64,000 nt of DNA. Origin: Yanghanlia sp047501535. GTDB taxonomy: Bacteria > Pseudomonadota > Gammaproteobacteria > Burkholderiales > Burkholderiaceae_B. The notes under the pieces are model-generated. The model was not told where the DNA came from. It ran no database searches and saw nothing but the letters and a program-made list of their open reading frames with translations. The stretch covers positions 62,001 to 126,000 of the forward strand of contig NZ_JAZDRJ010000005.1 in the NCBI RefSeq assembly GCF_047501535.1. The letters run 5' to 3'. Made by a program: the position numbers and the translations under genes. Below, one piece after another: positions 62,217 through 64,000 of this stretch (its first letter is position 1; each line of letters opens with the position of its first letter).

Positions 62217-63439
62217 AGCGCCCGCTTGCTCCTGGCAAGCGTGGTCGCCAGTATCACCACAGCCAGCACCAGTGGGATGAACGACACCCACAAGACCATT
62301 GCCCAATCATAAGCCGCCAACAACGTGCCGGACGCAAACGAGCCTGCCGCCATGGTGCCAAAGACGATGAAATCATTAAACGACTGAACCCGGGTTTTCT
62401 CTTCCGGCCTATGGCATTCCAAGACCAGAGCCGACGCCCCCACAAACCCGAAATTCCAACCCACGCCCAGCAAAACCAAAGTAGCCCAGAAATGCGCCAC
62501 TTCAATGCCAGTCAACCCAACCGCTGCAGACAAGCCCGTCAGGAGCAAGCCTGCCATTACGACCCGAGCGGCACCAAAGCGCGTGATGAGATGCCCGGTG
62601 AAAAAACTGGGTGCATACATGGCGATGACATGCCATTGCAGCCCTAAATTGGAGTTTTCCTGGGTATGGCCGCAGAACTGCATGGCCAGCGGCGCTGCAG
62701 TCATCAAGAAATTCATGAGCATGTAGGACACTGCCCCACATGTGACCGCAGTGATGAACAGGGGCTGGCGCACGATTTCGCCCAACGGCCTCCCCCCTCC
62801 GGCGATTTCTTCCGCTGACGGCTTGGGCAGCTTCACCCCCAGCAGCACCATTGCCGATAAGGCGGCCACCACAGCCTGAGCGATAAAGGTTGCCGCGAAC
62901 ATATAGGCAGGCCACATATACATGGTGTGGGTCACCAGTTGCGGCCCCACAATGCCCGCCAGCACCCCACCGCCCATTACAAAAGAAAGCGCACGCGCTT
63001 TTCTCGCCGGACTGACGCCGTCGGCCGCGGCAAAACGGAATGACAGCACCACAGCGGCATAGGCGCCGCCAAAAAAGGTCGCCAGGCAAAACAGCCAGAA
63101 TGAACCCCATATGATGGCCAGGGTCGATAGCAGGCCGACCAAAACCCCACAGCCCGTACCCGCTAGAAATACCGTCCGACGCCCGTAGCGACGGGCAATC
63201 GCCCCTGCGGGCAGAATGCAAGCCGCCATGCCCACCACAAAGATACTGATGGGCAGCGTAGCGAGCGACTTATTTGGGGCAAGAATATGGCCAATGATGG
63301 ACCCGGTGGCGTACACCACGACCGAGTTGGCACCGGCCAAAGCCTGCGCGACGGTCAAACGGATGATATTGCCGCGCTGGTCACGGTCCGGCAGTAGAGA
63401 AGCCCCTGTATCAGGGGCGGTCGAAGAATAGGCCGACAA
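62204..63439 (-). CDS. MFS transporter
   Basis: A major facilitator permease of 411 residues with about 12 hydrophobic segments. The loop 2-3 motif reads ARRYGRRTVFLAG, and the late block GVGWNFGFVGASALVLECHRPEEKTRVQSFNDF is typical of a bacterial family of unknown-substrate MFS proteins. The best start is a TTG at 63439; no ATG fits. Its last codons overlap the GST remnant on the other strand, so the 3' end may have been made by that rearrangement. Confidence 0.87.
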   Translation of the reverse strand: MSAYSSTAPDTGASLLPDRDQRGNIIRLTVAQALAGANSVVVYATGSIIGHILAPNKSLATLPISIFVVGMAACILPAGAIARRYGRRTVFLAGTGCGVLVGLLSTLAIIWGSFWLFCLATFFGGAYAAVVLSFRFAAADGVSPARKARALSFVMGGGVLAGIVGPQLVTHTMYMWPAYMFAATFIAQAVVAALSAMVLLGVKLPKPSAEEIAGGGRPLGEIVRQPLFITAVTCGAVSYMLMNFLMTAAPLAMQFCGHTQENSNLGLQWHVIAMYAPSFFTGHLITRFGAARVVMAGLLLTGLSAAVGLTGIEVAHFWATLVLLGVGWNFGFVGASALVLECHRPEEKTRVQSFNDFIVFGTMAAGSFASGTLLAAYDWAMVLWVSFIPLVLAVVILATTLARSKRALPAS

Positions 63440-63495
63440 GGTATGTCTCGTTTAATAATGAATTATGGTTATATAGAATGCCACGTTTTTCAGGA

Positions 63496-64000
63496 CTAAG
63501 CATCCAGAAAACGTTCCGCATCCAATGCCGCCATGCAACCAAAGCCCGCTGACGTAATAGCTTGCCGGTAATGCTGGTCGGTCACATCACCCGCTGCGAA
63601 TACCCCTGCCACCGATGTTTGCGTCGCGTTTCCATTCAACCCCGACTGAATAACCAGATAGCCGTTGTTCATTTCCAGCTGCCCCTCGAACAAGCTAGTA
63701 TTGGGGTGATGGCCAATCGCCACGAAAAAGCCGTGAGCGGCGATATCGCGCGTGCTGCCATCAAGAACCGACTTCACCCGTACACCGGTCACGCCCGCAT
63801 CGTCGCCCAGCACTTCCTCAACCGTATGGTGCCAGACGGGCTCTACTTTGCCCTCAGCGATTTTCTCAAACAGCTTGTCCTGCATGATTTTTTCAGCGCG
63901 CAAGGTGTCGCGGCGATGCACCAAATACACTTTGCGGGCGATATTGGACAAATACAGGGCCTCTTCGACCGCCGTATTGCCGCCCCCCACTACCACGACA
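63496..64000 (-). CDS. Second thioredoxin reductase-like flavoprotein (TrxB paralog), N-terminal part outside the window
   Basis: The last ~168 codons of a TrxB-type enzyme: the NADPH-binding VVGGGNTAVEEALYLS, HRRDTLRAEKIMQDKL, FFVAIGHHPNTSLFEGQLE and the FAD motif AGVFAAGDVTDQHYRQAITSAGFG. It is clearly homologous to the TrxB at 4347 but differs at many positions. The N-terminal FAD motif and the redox Cys pair are beyond base 64000, so activity as a thioredoxin reductase cannot be confirmed. Confidence 0.9.
   Translation of the reverse strand, partial: VVVVGGGNTAVEEALYLSNIARKVYLVHRRDTLRAEKIMQDKLFEKIAEGKVEPVWHHTVEEVLGDDAGVTGVRVKSVLDGSTRDIAAHGFFVAIGHHPNTSLFEGQLEMNNGYLVIQSGLNGNATQTSVAGVFAAGDVTDQHYRQAITSAGFGCMAALDAERFLDA

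Noticed and set aside
1..64000. CRISPR arrays, insertion sequences, rRNA genes
   Set aside because: No regularly spaced repeats, transposase-like products or rRNA sequence was seen anywhere.

Overview
The window looks like chromosome of a betaproteobacterium of the order Burkholderiales, most likely family Alcaligenaceae (relatives of Bordetella, Pusillimonas and Castellaniella). The reasons are the ftsK-lolA-rarA run, the hrcA/hemH-grpE-dnaK-dnaJ block beside nadK-recN, fur-bamE-dapB, the moderately high G+C, and two orphan Bug/TctC-type periplasmic binding proteins. I saw no rRNA, CRISPR array, insertion sequence or phage gene. Genus assignment is inference.

Layout. 1-6.2 kb is core: rarA (cut by the left edge), lolA and ftsK on the minus strand, divergent from trxB and an Smr-domain gene. 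6.2-21.5 kb is mostly accessory metabolism and transport: a BKACE-type enzyme, an LDH2-family dehydrogenase, an SSS symporter with a 43-residue partner, a SulP transporter with a universal stress protein, a Bug protein with two overlapping IclR regulators divergent from an acyl-CoA dehydrogenase and a CoA-transferase, tehB, and a periplasmic binding protein coupled to a diguanylate cyclase. 21.6-29.4 kb holds icd, a DUF1841 gene, two tandem cytochromes c, a MoxR/VWA pair and an M16 peptidase.

29.5-41.6 kb is one minus-strand catabolic cluster. In transcription order it has a LysR regulator, a split AtuA-like enzyme, a Bug protein, a complete Liv-type ABC transporter, and a three-protein biotin-dependent carboxylase (carboxyltransferase, BCCP, biotin carboxylase). 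41.6-53.2 kb is core again: dnaJ, dnaK, grpE, hemH, hrcA, nadK, recN, fur, bamE, dapB, murB. Good heat-shock (sigma-32) promoter matches lie before grpE and dnaK.

53.4-59.7 kb starts with tRNA-Gly(GCC). A TPP (thiamin pyrophosphate) riboswitch with its own terminator follows, then LuxE-like and LuxC-like genes, an ABC permease, an NMT1/ThiY-like binding protein, an SDR reductase and a small unknown protein. Together these could import an oxidised thiamin-related carboxylate and reduce it to the alcohol. This is the best candidate here for an undescribed system. 59.7-64 kb has a phospholipase D/cardiolipin synthase-like lipoprotein, a TauE/SafE exporter, a glutathione S-transferase remnant, an MFS transporter, and a second thioredoxin reductase cut by the right edge.

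All domain calls are from reading translated sequence and recalling family motifs. No database search was run.
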